From: Oscillospiraceae bacterium
GTDB taxonomy: Bacteria > Bacillota > Clostridia > Oscillospirales > Oscillospiraceae
Length of the DNA: 60,762 bases
Assembly: GCA_017535635.1 (NCBI GenBank)
Contig: JAFXTU010000061.1
Coordinates: forward strand, 1-60,762
Direction of reading: 5' to 3'
The notes below the pieces were generated by a model that saw only the letters and a program-made list of their open reading frames with translations, was not told where the DNA came from and made no database searches. The translations under genes and the position numbers were made by a program. This document shows, piece by piece, positions 14,642 through 22,847 of the stretch. How positions within the stretch are numbered: position 1 is the first letter of the stretch; the number at the start of each line of letters is the position of its first letter.

Positions 14642-17479
14642 TCACATGGGATTGGCCTTGATGAGCTCCAGCTCGTCCTCGAAATCGGAACCCAGGAACC
14701 AGAATTCGGCCTTCTCCTCCTTGCCGGCGGCCTTGTCCTCCAGCGCCTTCTTCACCTTGTCGGGCGTGGCGGGAAGCTGGAAGATGCGCACGCCGCAGGC
14801 GTTCTTGATGGCGTTGATGACCGCCATGTGGCCCGAGGACTGGAAGCACTCGGAGCAGCCGCAGGAGCCGTTGGGGCCATTGGGCCGCGGGGTCTCGATA
14901 TAGATCACGTTGTAGTCGTCGGGGATCATGTCGATGGTGGGAACGCCCGCGCCGGCCAGGGTGCTGGTCTTCTTGTCGGCCAGGTAATTCTCACTCAGGG
15001 CGAAGCCGATGGAGTGGCTGAGGCCGCCGTAGGCCTGGCCGTCCACGCTCAGCCGGTTGCCGATGACGCCCACGTCCGCCACGGTGGTCCAGCGCTTCAC
15101 CTGGGTCTTGCCGGTATTGGTGTCCACCTCCACCAGGCAGGTGTTGACGTTGTACATATAGGTGGGGTTCTTCTCGCCCATGCCGGTGTTGGGATCCAGT
15201 CCGGGAGGCAGGCCGATGTTGTGCTGGTCGTAGTGGCCCACGTACTTCACGGGGATGTTCTCGGCCACCATCTCGTCGTAGGTGCGCCAGGACCCGTCGG
15301 GCTTCTTCATGGCCTCCATGAGCTGCCGGGCAGCGTCCAGGATGGCGTTGCCGCCCATGTAGTGGCTGCGGGAGGCGGCGGCCAGACCGGTATCCGGGCA
15401 GGTCTTGGTGTCGTTCATCACCAGGCGGACCTGGTCGGGCTGGATGCCCAGAGGCGCAAGGGCCTTGACGGTGTGAGTCAGGGACCCGATGTCGCCGCCC
15501 TGGCCGACATCCTCCCAGGTGTCGTAGCAGGTGATGCCGCCGTCGGGCATGAGCTCCAGGGCCGCCTCGGCGGAGTCGAACATGCCGATGGTGATCAGGA
15601 AGCCGCCCATGGAGATGCCCACGCCCATGGCCTTGCCGGCCGCCTTGCCCTCTTCGGCTTCCTTCTTATAGGCGTCGTAGTAGGGCTTGATCTTCTCCAG
15701 CATGGCGGGGTAGGGGTAATCCTGGTAAGGCATGCTGTTGATGGTCAGGTCGCCGGGACGGGCAGCGTTCTTGTAGCGGAACTCCCAGGGATCCATGCCG
15801 CAGGCCTCGGCCGCCATGTCGATGAGGGCCTCGGTGGTGGTGTAGATCTGGGGGGCGCCGAAGCCGCGGTAGGCGGCGTTGAAGCCCTGGTTGGTGGCGA
15901 CGCCCCGGGCCAGGCCCCGGAAGGCGGGGATGTTGTAGCCGTGGAAGCCCACGCTCACCAGGTTGTTGAAGATCTTGCCGGCCACCACGCCGTAAGCGCC
16001 GTGATCCAGGCCCACGTCGTACTCGGCGGCGATGATCTTGCCGTCCTTGCCCACGGCCAGGCGGCCGTTGGTGTAGGTGGCGCTGCGCTTGCCGGACATA
16101 TGCTGGAACTCATCCCAGCTCAGGGTCATGGAGCAGGGCATATCCAGGTTCTGCACGGCGGTGACCGCCAGGGCGAAGGTGTTGGCGGTGACGGAGTAGC
16201 CGAAGGAGCCGCCCACGGTGTTCATGATGACGCGGATGTTGTCCATGGGGATGCCGCAGCCCTGGCTGATGCCCTCCTTGGCCTCGGTGAGGGCCTGGGC
16301 CTTGCACTGCACGGTCATCATCCCGTCCGCGCCCCAGTAGGCCTGGACCGTGTCGGGCTCGATGGGCAGGTGCGGCTCATGCTGGCTGTGGAAGGCGCCC
16401 TCCACCACGATGGGGGCATCCTCGATGGCCTCGGGAGCGTCGCCCTTGAAAACGGGCTGCTCCATATAGAAGTTGGGCACGTTCTTGTGGAGCTGGATGG
16501 CGGTGGGCATGGCGGCCTCGGGCAGGGTCATATAAGAGGGCAGGACCTCCAGGGTCTGCTTGACCTTCTTGGCGGCCTCCCGGGCATGCTCCCGGGTGTC
16601 GGCGGCCACCAGGGCCACCACGTCGCCCATGCGGCAGAGCTTCTCGCCGCAGATGATGGGGAACTCGGTGAGGCCGCTGCCCCGCTGCCGGGGAACCACG
16701 GCGGGGAAGTCGATGTTGTTGGTGCCCTTCACGTCCTTGGCGGTCATGACCTTGATGACGCCGGGCATCTTCTCGGCCTCGCTCACGTCGATGTCGATGA
16801 TGTTGGCGTGGACGGCTTCGCCCAGGACGGGGGCCAGGAAGGCGACGCCCTCGGGCATCTTCAGGGCGATATCGTCACCGTAGTCGGCAAGGCCGGTAGC
16901 CTTGGCCAGCGCGGTGGGACGGGGGTACTTGGAGCCGTAGATGTCCTCGCCCTGGTACTGGTAAGTGATGTCGGCCATGGTCTTCTCGCCGCGCATGACG
17001 GCGGCGGCTTCCATGACGGCGTCCACGATGGGCTTATAGCCCGTGCAGCGGCAGACGTTGTGGTTCTTGCGGAACCAGTCGCGCACTTCCTCCCGGGTGG
17101 GGCTGGGGTTCTTCAGCAGGAGGCCGTAGGCGGAGACGATGAAGCCGGGGGTGCAGAAGCCGCACTGGATGCCGCCGTAGGTGATCCAGGCCTGCTGCAG
17201 GGGATGGAGCCGCCCGGGGGCGCCGATGCCCTCGATGGTGAGGATGCGGCTTCCTTCAGGGATGGAGCTGATCTTCTTCGTGCAGGAACGGACCGGCTCA
17301 TCGTCGATGAGCACGGTACAGGCGCCGCAGACGCCGATGCCGCAGCCGACCTTCACGCCGGTGAGGCCCATCCGCCGGAGGACGGTGGAGAGCCGGTCCT
17401 TCTCAGGATCAACGATCACAAAGCGGTTGACGCCGTTGATCTCGAAGGCCATTCTGGTGAGTTTTGCCAATCGAATCAT
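14642..17479 (-). CDS. MOP-like molybdenum aldehyde oxidoreductase (fused 2Fe-2S/Moco)
   Basis: A 945-residue single-chain molybdenum hydroxylase. The first [2Fe-2S] domain has C46, C51, C54, C66; the second has C106, C109, C143, C145. The molybdopterin domains start near GSKYPRPTALAKATG. There is no FAD domain. This order and several blocks (LTGVKVGC, YKNAARPGD, AVINAIKNACGVRI) match Desulfovibrio aldehyde oxidoreductase (MOP, about 907 residues) rather than ordinary xanthine dehydrogenase. The catalytic glutamate aligns with E877, but lies in an unusual SCGCSECF context. A 69-residue tail follows it. Start is uncertain: ATG 17479, an in-frame TTG three codons on with a better-spaced AAAGG, or ATG ten codons in. 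A selenium-dependent hydroxylase is an alternative. Confidence 0.87.
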   Translation of the reverse strand: MIRLAKLTRMAFEINGVNRFVIVDPEKDRLSTVLRRMGLTGVKVGCGIGVCGACTVLIDDEPVRSCTKKISSIPEGSRILTIEGIGAPGRLHPLQQAWITYGGIQCGFCTPGFIVSAYGLLLKNPSPTREEVRDWFRKNHNVCRCTGYKPIVDAVMEAAAVMRGEKTMADITYQYQGEDIYGSKYPRPTALAKATGLADYGDDIALKMPEGVAFLAPVLGEAVHANIIDIDVSEAEKMPGVIKVMTAKDVKGTNNIDFPAVVPRQRGSGLTEFPIICGEKLCRMGDVVALVAADTREHAREAAKKVKQTLEVLPSYMTLPEAAMPTAIQLHKNVPNFYMEQPVFKGDAPEAIEDAPIVVEGAFHSQHEPHLPIEPDTVQAYWGADGMMTVQCKAQALTEAKEGISQGCGIPMDNIRVIMNTVGGSFGYSVTANTFALAVTAVQNLDMPCSMTLSWDEFQHMSGKRSATYTNGRLAVGKDGKIIAAEYDVGLDHGAYGVVAGKIFNNLVSVGFHGYNIPAFRGLARGVATNQGFNAAYRGFGAPQIYTTTEALIDMAAEACGMDPWEFRYKNAARPGDLTINSMPYQDYPYPAMLEKIKPYYDAYKKEAEEGKAAGKAMGVGISMGGFLITIGMFDSAEAALELMPDGGITCYDTWEDVGQGGDIGSLTHTVKALAPLGIQPDQVRLVMNDTKTCPDTGLAAASRSHYMGGNAILDAARQLMEAMKKPDGSWRTYDEMVAENIPVKYVGHYDQHNIGLPPGLDPNTGMGEKNPTYMYNVNTCLVEVDTNTGKTQVKRWTTVADVGVIGNRLSVDGQAYGGLSHSIGFALSENYLADKKTSTLAGAGVPTIDMIPDDYNVIYIETPRPNGPNGSCGCSECFQSSGHMAVINAIKNACGVRIFQLPATPDKVKKALEDKAAGKEEKAEFWFLGSDFEDELELIKANPM

Positions 17480-17526
17480 CCTTTCGCAGTTAATTATGGG
17501 GGTGAGGCCCTAGTTTTCCTTTTATG

Positions 17527-17555
17527 ATTATACCAGCGATTTCCGGGATTCTCAA
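17527..17555 (-). promoter_or_regulatory. Promoter of the aldehyde oxidoreductase gene
   Basis: Minus-strand TTGAGA (17555-17550), 17 bp and TATAAT (17532-17527). It is back to back with the promoter at 17573-17601. Confidence 0.75.
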
Positions 17556-17572
17556 GCCCAACCTCAGCGGAA

Positions 17573-17601
17573 TTGACTTTTTTTCCCGCGCAAATTACAA
17601 T
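17573..17601 (+). promoter_or_regulatory. Promoter of the MutS-like gene pair
   Basis: TTGACT (17573-17578), 17 bp and TACAAT (17596-17601). Transcription would begin near 17608, which rules out the in-frame ATG at 17602 and favours the ATG at 17638. Confidence 0.75.
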
Positions 17602-17637
17602 ATGGGAAATCATACGGAAGACATTGAGAAGGTAACT

Positions 17638-19398
17638 ATGAACGGAAACGAACTGCTGTGGCCCCGGGGGGAAAAACGGGGCAGCCTGGAGATCTCCCAG
17701 GCCGGGGACGACCTGGAGCTGGGACGCCTCAGCGCCCTCCTTTTTCCCTGCCTGCGGGAGGCGGAAGCCCTGTCTTTTGCGAGCTCTCTGCTGACGGACG
17801 ACGGCGAGACCCTCCGGATGCGGCAGGAGGCTCTGCTGGAGCTCCTGGAGCATCCGGAAACCGTACAGGCGCTGGAAAAGCTTCTGGCGCTGACGGAGGA
17901 GCTGGATACCTGCGGCCGAGGCGTGCGGGAGAACATCTCCGCCCTCCGCCTCTCCCGGCTGGACGCCGCCGTGGACGGGCTGAAAAAGACCATGCTCCGC
18001 CTGGGAAAGGACGTCTCCCGCCAGGGAGCCGAGCTCCTGGAGGAGGCCGGGGCGGACAACCGCTACGCCCAGCTGTTACGCCTCACCCACTTCCGCAGGA
18101 GGCTCCTGAAGCTCTATACGGAGATGCTCTCCCTCCTGCGGGAGTCTGTCCGGGGAAAGGACTTTCGCAGCGAAGTACTGGTAAGCCTGGGGGCCTGGAC
18201 GGAAGAGGTCTTTGAGAAGGACCGGATCCCGGATACGGCCTCGGCGCTGGAAAGGCTGGACGCGGAGTGGAAGGGCGTGGGGGCCTTTGCCATCGACGTG
18301 TGCCTGGACAGCCGCAGGAACATCACCGGCCTGGAGCTCTATGAAGTGCGGGAGGAGCCCTACGCCAAACCCGGCATGCTGGAGGGGGCTCTCTCTGGAG
18401 AAGCCAGGGACGGGATTACCTCCCTTCTGGCCTTTCCCCAAGTGGGAGCCGGAGTGGTCTTCCAGGAATACCTGCTCTCCGAGGCGGGGTACGAGGCCAG
18501 AGACAAGCTCACCCGCCTGCGGGACGCGCTGACGAAGCTTCCCCTCAGCGGCGGGGAAACGCTGCTGTCTCTTCGGGAGGCCCTGCGCTTCTACACCGGG
18601 GCCGCCGCCTTTGCGCTGAAACTGCGCAGCCGGGGCGCAAGCGTCTGCACCCCTCAGCTCACGGAGGATGTGACCTTTGAGTTTCGCGGCGCGCTGCTGC
18701 CGGAGCAGAGCTATTCCGGGGAACTGCCGGTGCCCAACGACCTGCGTCTCCCCTTAGGGGGCAGCCTGCTTTTGACGGGGCCCAACTCTTCCGGCAAGAC
18801 CTGCTGCCTCATCATGGCGGGCCAGCTCCTCTTCCTGGGACAGCTGGGCTGTCTGCTGCCGGCGCAGGAAGGGCGCTTCTCCCCCAGGGACCGGCTGCTG
18901 ACCCTCTTTGCCGCCGGGGAGAGCGAGACGGGAGAGGACAGCCGCATGGGGATGGAGATCCGGCGCATCCGACAGCTGCGGGAGGGGATGACGCCCCGGA
19001 GCCTCTTCCTCTTCAACGAGCCCATGACCAGCACCAGCGCCCAGGAGGGCGGTTCCATCTGCGCCCGCCTCCTTTCAGACCTGGCGGAGCAGGAGGTCCC
19101 GGCCATGCTGGTGACCCACTTCAACCACATCTGGGGGGAGCTCACGGAGCGGTTCCGGGCCCTGGGAAAGACGGAAAAGCTCAGGAGCCTGGTGATGACG
19201 GCGGAGGAGGGGCCGGAGGGGATCCGGTATCTCTACCGTCTGAAGGAAGCGCCCCCGCCCCCCTCCAGCCACGCCAGAGCCGTGGCGGCGAAGCAGGGGG
19301 TCAGCCTGGAGGCACTGCTGACTGCCCTGGGCTCCCGCGGCCTGGATATGCGCCCGGAGGACGCCGGCTGGGACCGGGTCCGGCGGGGCGCGGTTTGA
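17638..19398 (+). CDS. MutS-like ATPase without mismatch-recognition domain, paralogue 1
   Basis: A 586-residue protein with the core and ATPase domains of the MutS family but no N-terminal mismatch-binding domain. Residues about 40-330 are helical, like the MutS lever and clamp. Walker A is GPNSSGKT (381-388); Walker B is FLFNEPMTST with N460-E461, so the usual magnesium aspartate is asparagine; VTHFNH carries the switch histidine. It is neither MutS1 nor MutS2 (no Smr domain). RBS GAGAAGG. It is 16 bp from a second paralogue, suggesting a heterodimer. Function unknown; DNA structure handling is inference. Confidence 0.8.
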   Translation: MNGNELLWPRGEKRGSLEISQAGDDLELGRLSALLFPCLREAEALSFASSLLTDDGETLRMRQEALLELLEHPETVQALEKLLALTEELDTCGRGVRENISALRLSRLDAAVDGLKKTMLRLGKDVSRQGAELLEEAGADNRYAQLLRLTHFRRRLLKLYTEMLSLLRESVRGKDFRSEVLVSLGAWTEEVFEKDRIPDTASALERLDAEWKGVGAFAIDVCLDSRRNITGLELYEVREEPYAKPGMLEGALSGEARDGITSLLAFPQVGAGVVFQEYLLSEAGYEARDKLTRLRDALTKLPLSGGETLLSLREALRFYTGAAAFALKLRSRGASVCTPQLTEDVTFEFRGALLPEQSYSGELPVPNDLRLPLGGSLLLTGPNSSGKTCCLIMAGQLLFLGQLGCLLPAQEGRFSPRDRLLTLFAAGESETGEDSRMGMEIRRIRQLREGMTPRSLFLFNEPMTSTSAQEGGSICARLLSDLAEQEVPAMLVTHFNHIWGELTERFRALGKTEKLRSLVMTAEEGPEGIRYLYRLKEAPPPPSSHARAVAAKQGVSLEALLTALGSRGLDMRPEDAGWDRVRRGAV

Positions 19399-19414
19399 AA
19401 GGGGGAAGAAAACC

Positions 19415-20941
19415 ATGGCCTGTTTACTGGATCTTCCGGGTCGGGAGGCTCCTCCCTGCCCCTTTCCCCCGCGGACCATTGAGGACCTGCAGCTGGAGAG
19501 GCTGGCGGGAGCTATGTCCTTTTCCGACTACTACCGCCTCACGGCATCGGAGCTCTGGTCCCTTTTCACAGACGATGTCGATGTCCTGCGGCGCCGGCAG
19601 GATGTGTTCCGGGACGTGCTCCGCTTCCCGGAGCTGGAGGGGGCCATGGAGGCCCTGCTGGACAGTCTGGACGGCTGGGAGGGCCGCTCCGGGGGCCGGA
19701 GGAGCGCCGCGGACGCCTTTGCCGTGGGCTTTTCTCTGGAGGACTTCGGCTGGCTGGACAGCTATCTGAAAAAGCTGGACGCCGCCTGGCAGGCGTTTTC
19801 CCGCATCCCGGCGGAGAGCGAGGGCATCCGCGCCCTCACCGCCCTGCTGGACCAGATCCGCACCTCTTCCCGCTTCCGGGACGCGGAGGCGGACTTCCGC
19901 GTCCTCTGCGACGGCTTCTCCGCCCCGGCGAAGCTGCGGCTGGGGTACAACCTGGACGGGGAGCTGAAGCCCTCCCGCCTGAAGCTCCTGGCTATGGAGC
20001 CCTGGACCGGGGAAAAGAAGAAAAAGGGCTCCCGGCGGCAGATGATGCTGACCCAGCTGGCCCTGGAGATGGACAACCTGCTCCTGCAGCGCGTCAGTTC
20101 CCAGGCCTCCCAGGACATCAGTTCCTTTGTGCTCCGGGAGACGGCCCCCCTCCGGGGACTGCGGCGGGACCTGATCGTCTGCCTCACCGCGAAAAAGTTC
20201 ACAAAGCTGCTGGGAGACGCCGCTCTCCCCTTCTGCTTCCCGGAGCTGCTGCCCGCCGAAGAGAAAGGATTCCGGGCCAAGGGTCTCTACGACCCGCTCC
20301 TGCTCCTGAACGAGGCGGAACGGGTGGTCCCCAACGACGCGGAGTTCCGTCCGGGGGGAGAGCTGCTCTTCCTCACCGGAGCCAACCAGGGAGGAAAGAC
20401 GGTTTTCCTCCTCAGCGTGGGCCTCTGCCAGGCCCTGGGGCAGCTGGGCTTCCCGGTGCCCGCGGCGGAAGCGACCCTGAGCCCGGCGGAAAACATCCTC
20501 ACCATCTTCGCCCCCAACGGCCAGAGCTACGGCCGCCGGGGCCTCCTGGCGGAGGAGACGGGCCGCATCGCCGAGGCCATGGAGCAGGTGGGGCCAAACA
20601 GCCTCCTCCTCTTCAACGAACCGCTCACCAGCACAGGGCCGGAGGAGACGAAGGCCATCTCCGCCGAGGTGATCGCCGTGTGCATGGCCGCCGGGGCCAG
20701 GGGGATCTGGGTCACCCACGTCCACGAGCTGGCCCGGAATCGTTCTGCTTTGGAGGAGGCGGTCCCCTGGGGCAGCCGCCTGGGCTCCCTGCGGATCGTG
20801 CTGGAGGAGAGAGCCGGAGAAATGAGCTTCACCTACCTGGTGGAGCGGGGCGAGCCCTTGGGCCGGAGCTATGCGCAGGAGGCCCTGCGCCGGGGCGGCG
20901 TCCTCCTGGAGGAAGAGGAAAAACCGCAGGAAACCCGTTGA
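19415..20941 (+). CDS. MutS-like ATPase without mismatch-recognition domain, paralogue 2
   Basis: A 508-residue second MutS-family ATPase. Helical core to about residue 300; Walker A GANQGGKT (322-329) and Walker B LLLFNEPLTST with N401-E402, sharing the Asp-to-Asn change and the TST ending with paralogue 1. HVHELARN holds the switch histidine. The two proteins are alike only in the ATPase region. Adjacent genes with matching deviations suggest a dedicated two-subunit ATPase, in the manner of MutS heterodimers. The asnA promoter overlaps its last codons. Confidence 0.8.
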   Translation: MACLLDLPGREAPPCPFPPRTIEDLQLERLAGAMSFSDYYRLTASELWSLFTDDVDVLRRRQDVFRDVLRFPELEGAMEALLDSLDGWEGRSGGRRSAADAFAVGFSLEDFGWLDSYLKKLDAAWQAFSRIPAESEGIRALTALLDQIRTSSRFRDAEADFRVLCDGFSAPAKLRLGYNLDGELKPSRLKLLAMEPWTGEKKKKGSRRQMMLTQLALEMDNLLLQRVSSQASQDISSFVLRETAPLRGLRRDLIVCLTAKKFTKLLGDAALPFCFPELLPAEEKGFRAKGLYDPLLLLNEAERVVPNDAEFRPGGELLFLTGANQGGKTVFLLSVGLCQALGQLGFPVPAAEATLSPAENILTIFAPNGQSYGRRGLLAEETGRIAEAMEQVGPNSLLLFNEPLTSTGPEETKAISAEVIAVCMAAGARGIWVTHVHELARNRSALEEAVPWGSRLGSLRIVLEERAGEMSFTYLVERGEPLGRSYAQEALRRGGVLLEEEEKPQETR

Positions 20942-20966
20942 CTTTCTTCCTTTCCTTCGCTAAAAT
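20938..20966 (+). promoter_or_regulatory. asnA promoter
   Basis: TTGACT (20938-20943), 17 bp and TAAAAT (20961-20966). The -35 box includes the TGA stop of the upstream MutS-like gene. Confidence 0.65.
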
Positions 20967-21016
20967 ACCCGATATCCTTTTTGTATTCCTGTGCTTTCCT
21001 GAACGGAGGTCCCAAT

Positions 21017-22030
21017 ATGAAAACCTATGTCCCCCAGGGCTATGAGAGCCTGCTTTCCATCTATGACACCCAGAAGGCCATCTCCCTCTTAAAGCGCCTC
21101 TTTGAGGACCGGCTGGGCGCCCTTCTGAATCTCTACCGGGTCTCCGCTCCCCTCTTTGTGGCGGAGTCCTCCGGCCTGAACGACGACCTGAACGGGGTGG
21201 AGCGCCCCGTTTCCTTCGACATCCTCCGCTCCGACATCCGGGCCGAGGTGGTCCAGTCCCTGGCCAAGTGGAAGCGCCTGGCCCTGAAGCGCTACGACTT
21301 CCACCCCGGCAAGGGTCTCTATACGGACATGAACGCCATCCGCCGGGACGAGGACGAGCTGGACAATCTCCACTCCGTCTACGTGGACCAGTGGGATTGG
21401 GAGAAGGTCATCCTGCCGGAGGACCGGACAGAAGAATACCTCCGCGAGACGGTGAAGAGCATCGTCACCGCCATCTGCGACACCCAGGACACCATGGAGT
21501 CCATCTATCCCCAGCTGGCCCCCTTAGGGAAGCTCAAGCGGGAGGTGAGCTTCGTCACCGCCCTGGAGCTGGAGGAGCGCTATCCGGAGCTGAGCCCCAA
21601 GGAGCGGGAAAACGCCTACCTGCGGGAGCACGGCACCGCCTTCATCCAGGGCATCGGCTCTGCCCTCCGCTCCGGCAAGCCTCACGACGGCCGGGCCCCG
21701 GATTACGACGACTGGAGCCTCAATGGGGATATCCTGGTATGGAACGAGCTTCTGGGGAGGGCCATGGAACTCTCCAGCATGGGCATCCGGGTGGACCCGG
21801 CAGCCCTGGACCGGCAGCTCACCCTCTCCGGCTGCGACGATCGCCGGGAGCTGCCCTATCACAAAATGCTTCTTGCGGGTGACTTACCCCTCACCATCGG
21901 CGGCGGCATCGGCCAGAGCCGGCTGAGCATGCTGCTCCTGGGCAAGGCCCACATCGGCGAGGTGCAGGCCTCCGTCTGGGACGAGGAGACTATGGAGACC
22001 TGCCAAAAAGCAGGCATCATACTCTTATAA
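21017..22030 (+). CDS. asnA: Aspartate--ammonia ligase (asparagine synthetase A)
   Basis: A 337-residue AsnA, which makes asparagine from aspartate, ammonia and ATP and has a class II aminoacyl-tRNA-synthetase fold. Family blocks are clear: FVAESSGLNDDLNGVERPV near residue 50, SLYTDMNAIRRDE-type motif (GLYTDMNAIRRDED), and the C-terminal GGGIGQSRLSMLLL motif 3. Length matches the family (about 330). The ATG at 21017 follows CGGAGG; upstream codons in frame lie between promoter and RBS. A monocistronic unit with its own promoter and a strong terminator. Confidence 0.95.
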   Translation: MKTYVPQGYESLLSIYDTQKAISLLKRLFEDRLGALLNLYRVSAPLFVAESSGLNDDLNGVERPVSFDILRSDIRAEVVQSLAKWKRLALKRYDFHPGKGLYTDMNAIRRDEDELDNLHSVYVDQWDWEKVILPEDRTEEYLRETVKSIVTAICDTQDTMESIYPQLAPLGKLKREVSFVTALELEERYPELSPKERENAYLREHGTAFIQGIGSALRSGKPHDGRAPDYDDWSLNGDILVWNELLGRAMELSSMGIRVDPAALDRQLTLSGCDDRRELPYHKMLLAGDLPLTIGGGIGQSRLSMLLLGKAHIGEVQASVWDEETMETCQKAGIILL

Positions 22031-22048
22031 TGCGATACCAGGCCATAC

Positions 22049-22084
22049 AGAACTCCCGCCGCCGGACCCGGCAGCGGGAGTTCT
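22049..22084. terminator. Bidirectional-looking terminator after asnA
   Basis: A 16-bp stem with a single mismatch: AGAACTCCCGC pairs with GCGGGAGTTCT, an inner GCCG with CGGC, loop GACC. A T-rich stretch (TTGTGCTTGTT) follows on the plus strand. It lies between the ends of convergent asnA and aquaporin genes. Confidence 0.75.
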
Positions 22085-22103
22085 TGTGCTTGTTATGGGT
22101 TGT

Positions 22104-22796
22104 TTACTTGACCTTCATGATCCCTTTGTGGATCAGAGCCGCCAGGGCCGCGCCCACCAGGGGGCCGACGATGAAGACCCAGAGCTGTCCAAGGGGCGCG
22201 CCGTTCCCGGAGATGGCCGCCACGATGGCGGGGCCGATGGAGCGGGCCGGGTTCACGCTGGTGCCGGTGAGTCCGATGCCCAGGATGTGGACCAGGGTGA
22301 GGCTGAGGCCGATCACCAGGCCGCCGAAGGAGCCGTGGCCCGCCTTGGAATCCGTGACGCCCAGGATCACCATCACGAAGATGAAGGTGAGAACGATCTC
22401 CACCACGAGACCCGCCGCCGCGCTGCCGCCGACCCCGGCGAGGCCGTTAGAGCCGAAGCCGCCGGTCATGTCCGTCACGCCGCCAAGGGAGAAGATCAGG
22501 GCCAGGAGACCGGAGCCGATGAGGGCCCCCACGATCTGAGAGATCACGTAGCCCACAAAGTCCTTGGCGCTCATGCCCCCGGTGAGGAGCACGCCCAGGG
22601 ATACTGCAGGGTTGATGTGGCAGCCGGAGACGTTGCCCACGCAGTAGGCCATGCCCACGATGACGAGGCCGAAGGCCAAAGCCGTCAGCACATAACCGCC
22701 CCCCTGGGCGGCGTCGCAGCCCACCAGCATGGCCGTGCCGCAGCCCAGGAGGACCAGCACCGCAGTCCCGATGCACTCCGCGACATACTTCTTCAA
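22104..22796 (-). CDS. aqpZ: Aquaporin (MIP family)
   Basis: A 230-residue membrane channel with six predicted helices. The two pore motifs are HINPAVS (first half) and SVNPARS (second half). The residue after the second NPA is arginine and a histidine is present in the opposing half, as in water-selective AqpZ-type channels rather than glycerol facilitators, which usually have NPARD. It starts with TTG at 22796 behind AAAGGGG. The C39-like gene ends 51 bp upstream on the same strand, so the two may share a transcript. Confidence 0.87.
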   Translation of the reverse strand: MKKYVAECIGTAVLVLLGCGTAMLVGCDAAQGGGYVLTALAFGLVIVGMAYCVGNVSGCHINPAVSLGVLLTGGMSAKDFVGYVISQIVGALIGSGLLALIFSLGGVTDMTGGFGSNGLAGVGGSAAAGLVVEIVLTFIFVMVILGVTDSKAGHGSFGGLVIGLSLTLVHILGIGLTGTSVNPARSIGPAIVAAISGNGAPLGQLWVFIVGPLVGAALAALIHKGIMKVK

Positions 22797-22847
22797 AATG
22801 ATTACCCCTTTCCTTTTTCACGACCCGGCCGGGCCGTGGTATTTCAT

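Noticed and set aside
14828..17527. An 899-codon open frame antisense to the aldehyde oxidoreductase gene
   Set aside because: Its Gly/His/Val/Asp/Leu-rich, domain-free translation is the mirror of GC-rich codon bias in the real gene, which has unmistakable cluster and Moco motifs.
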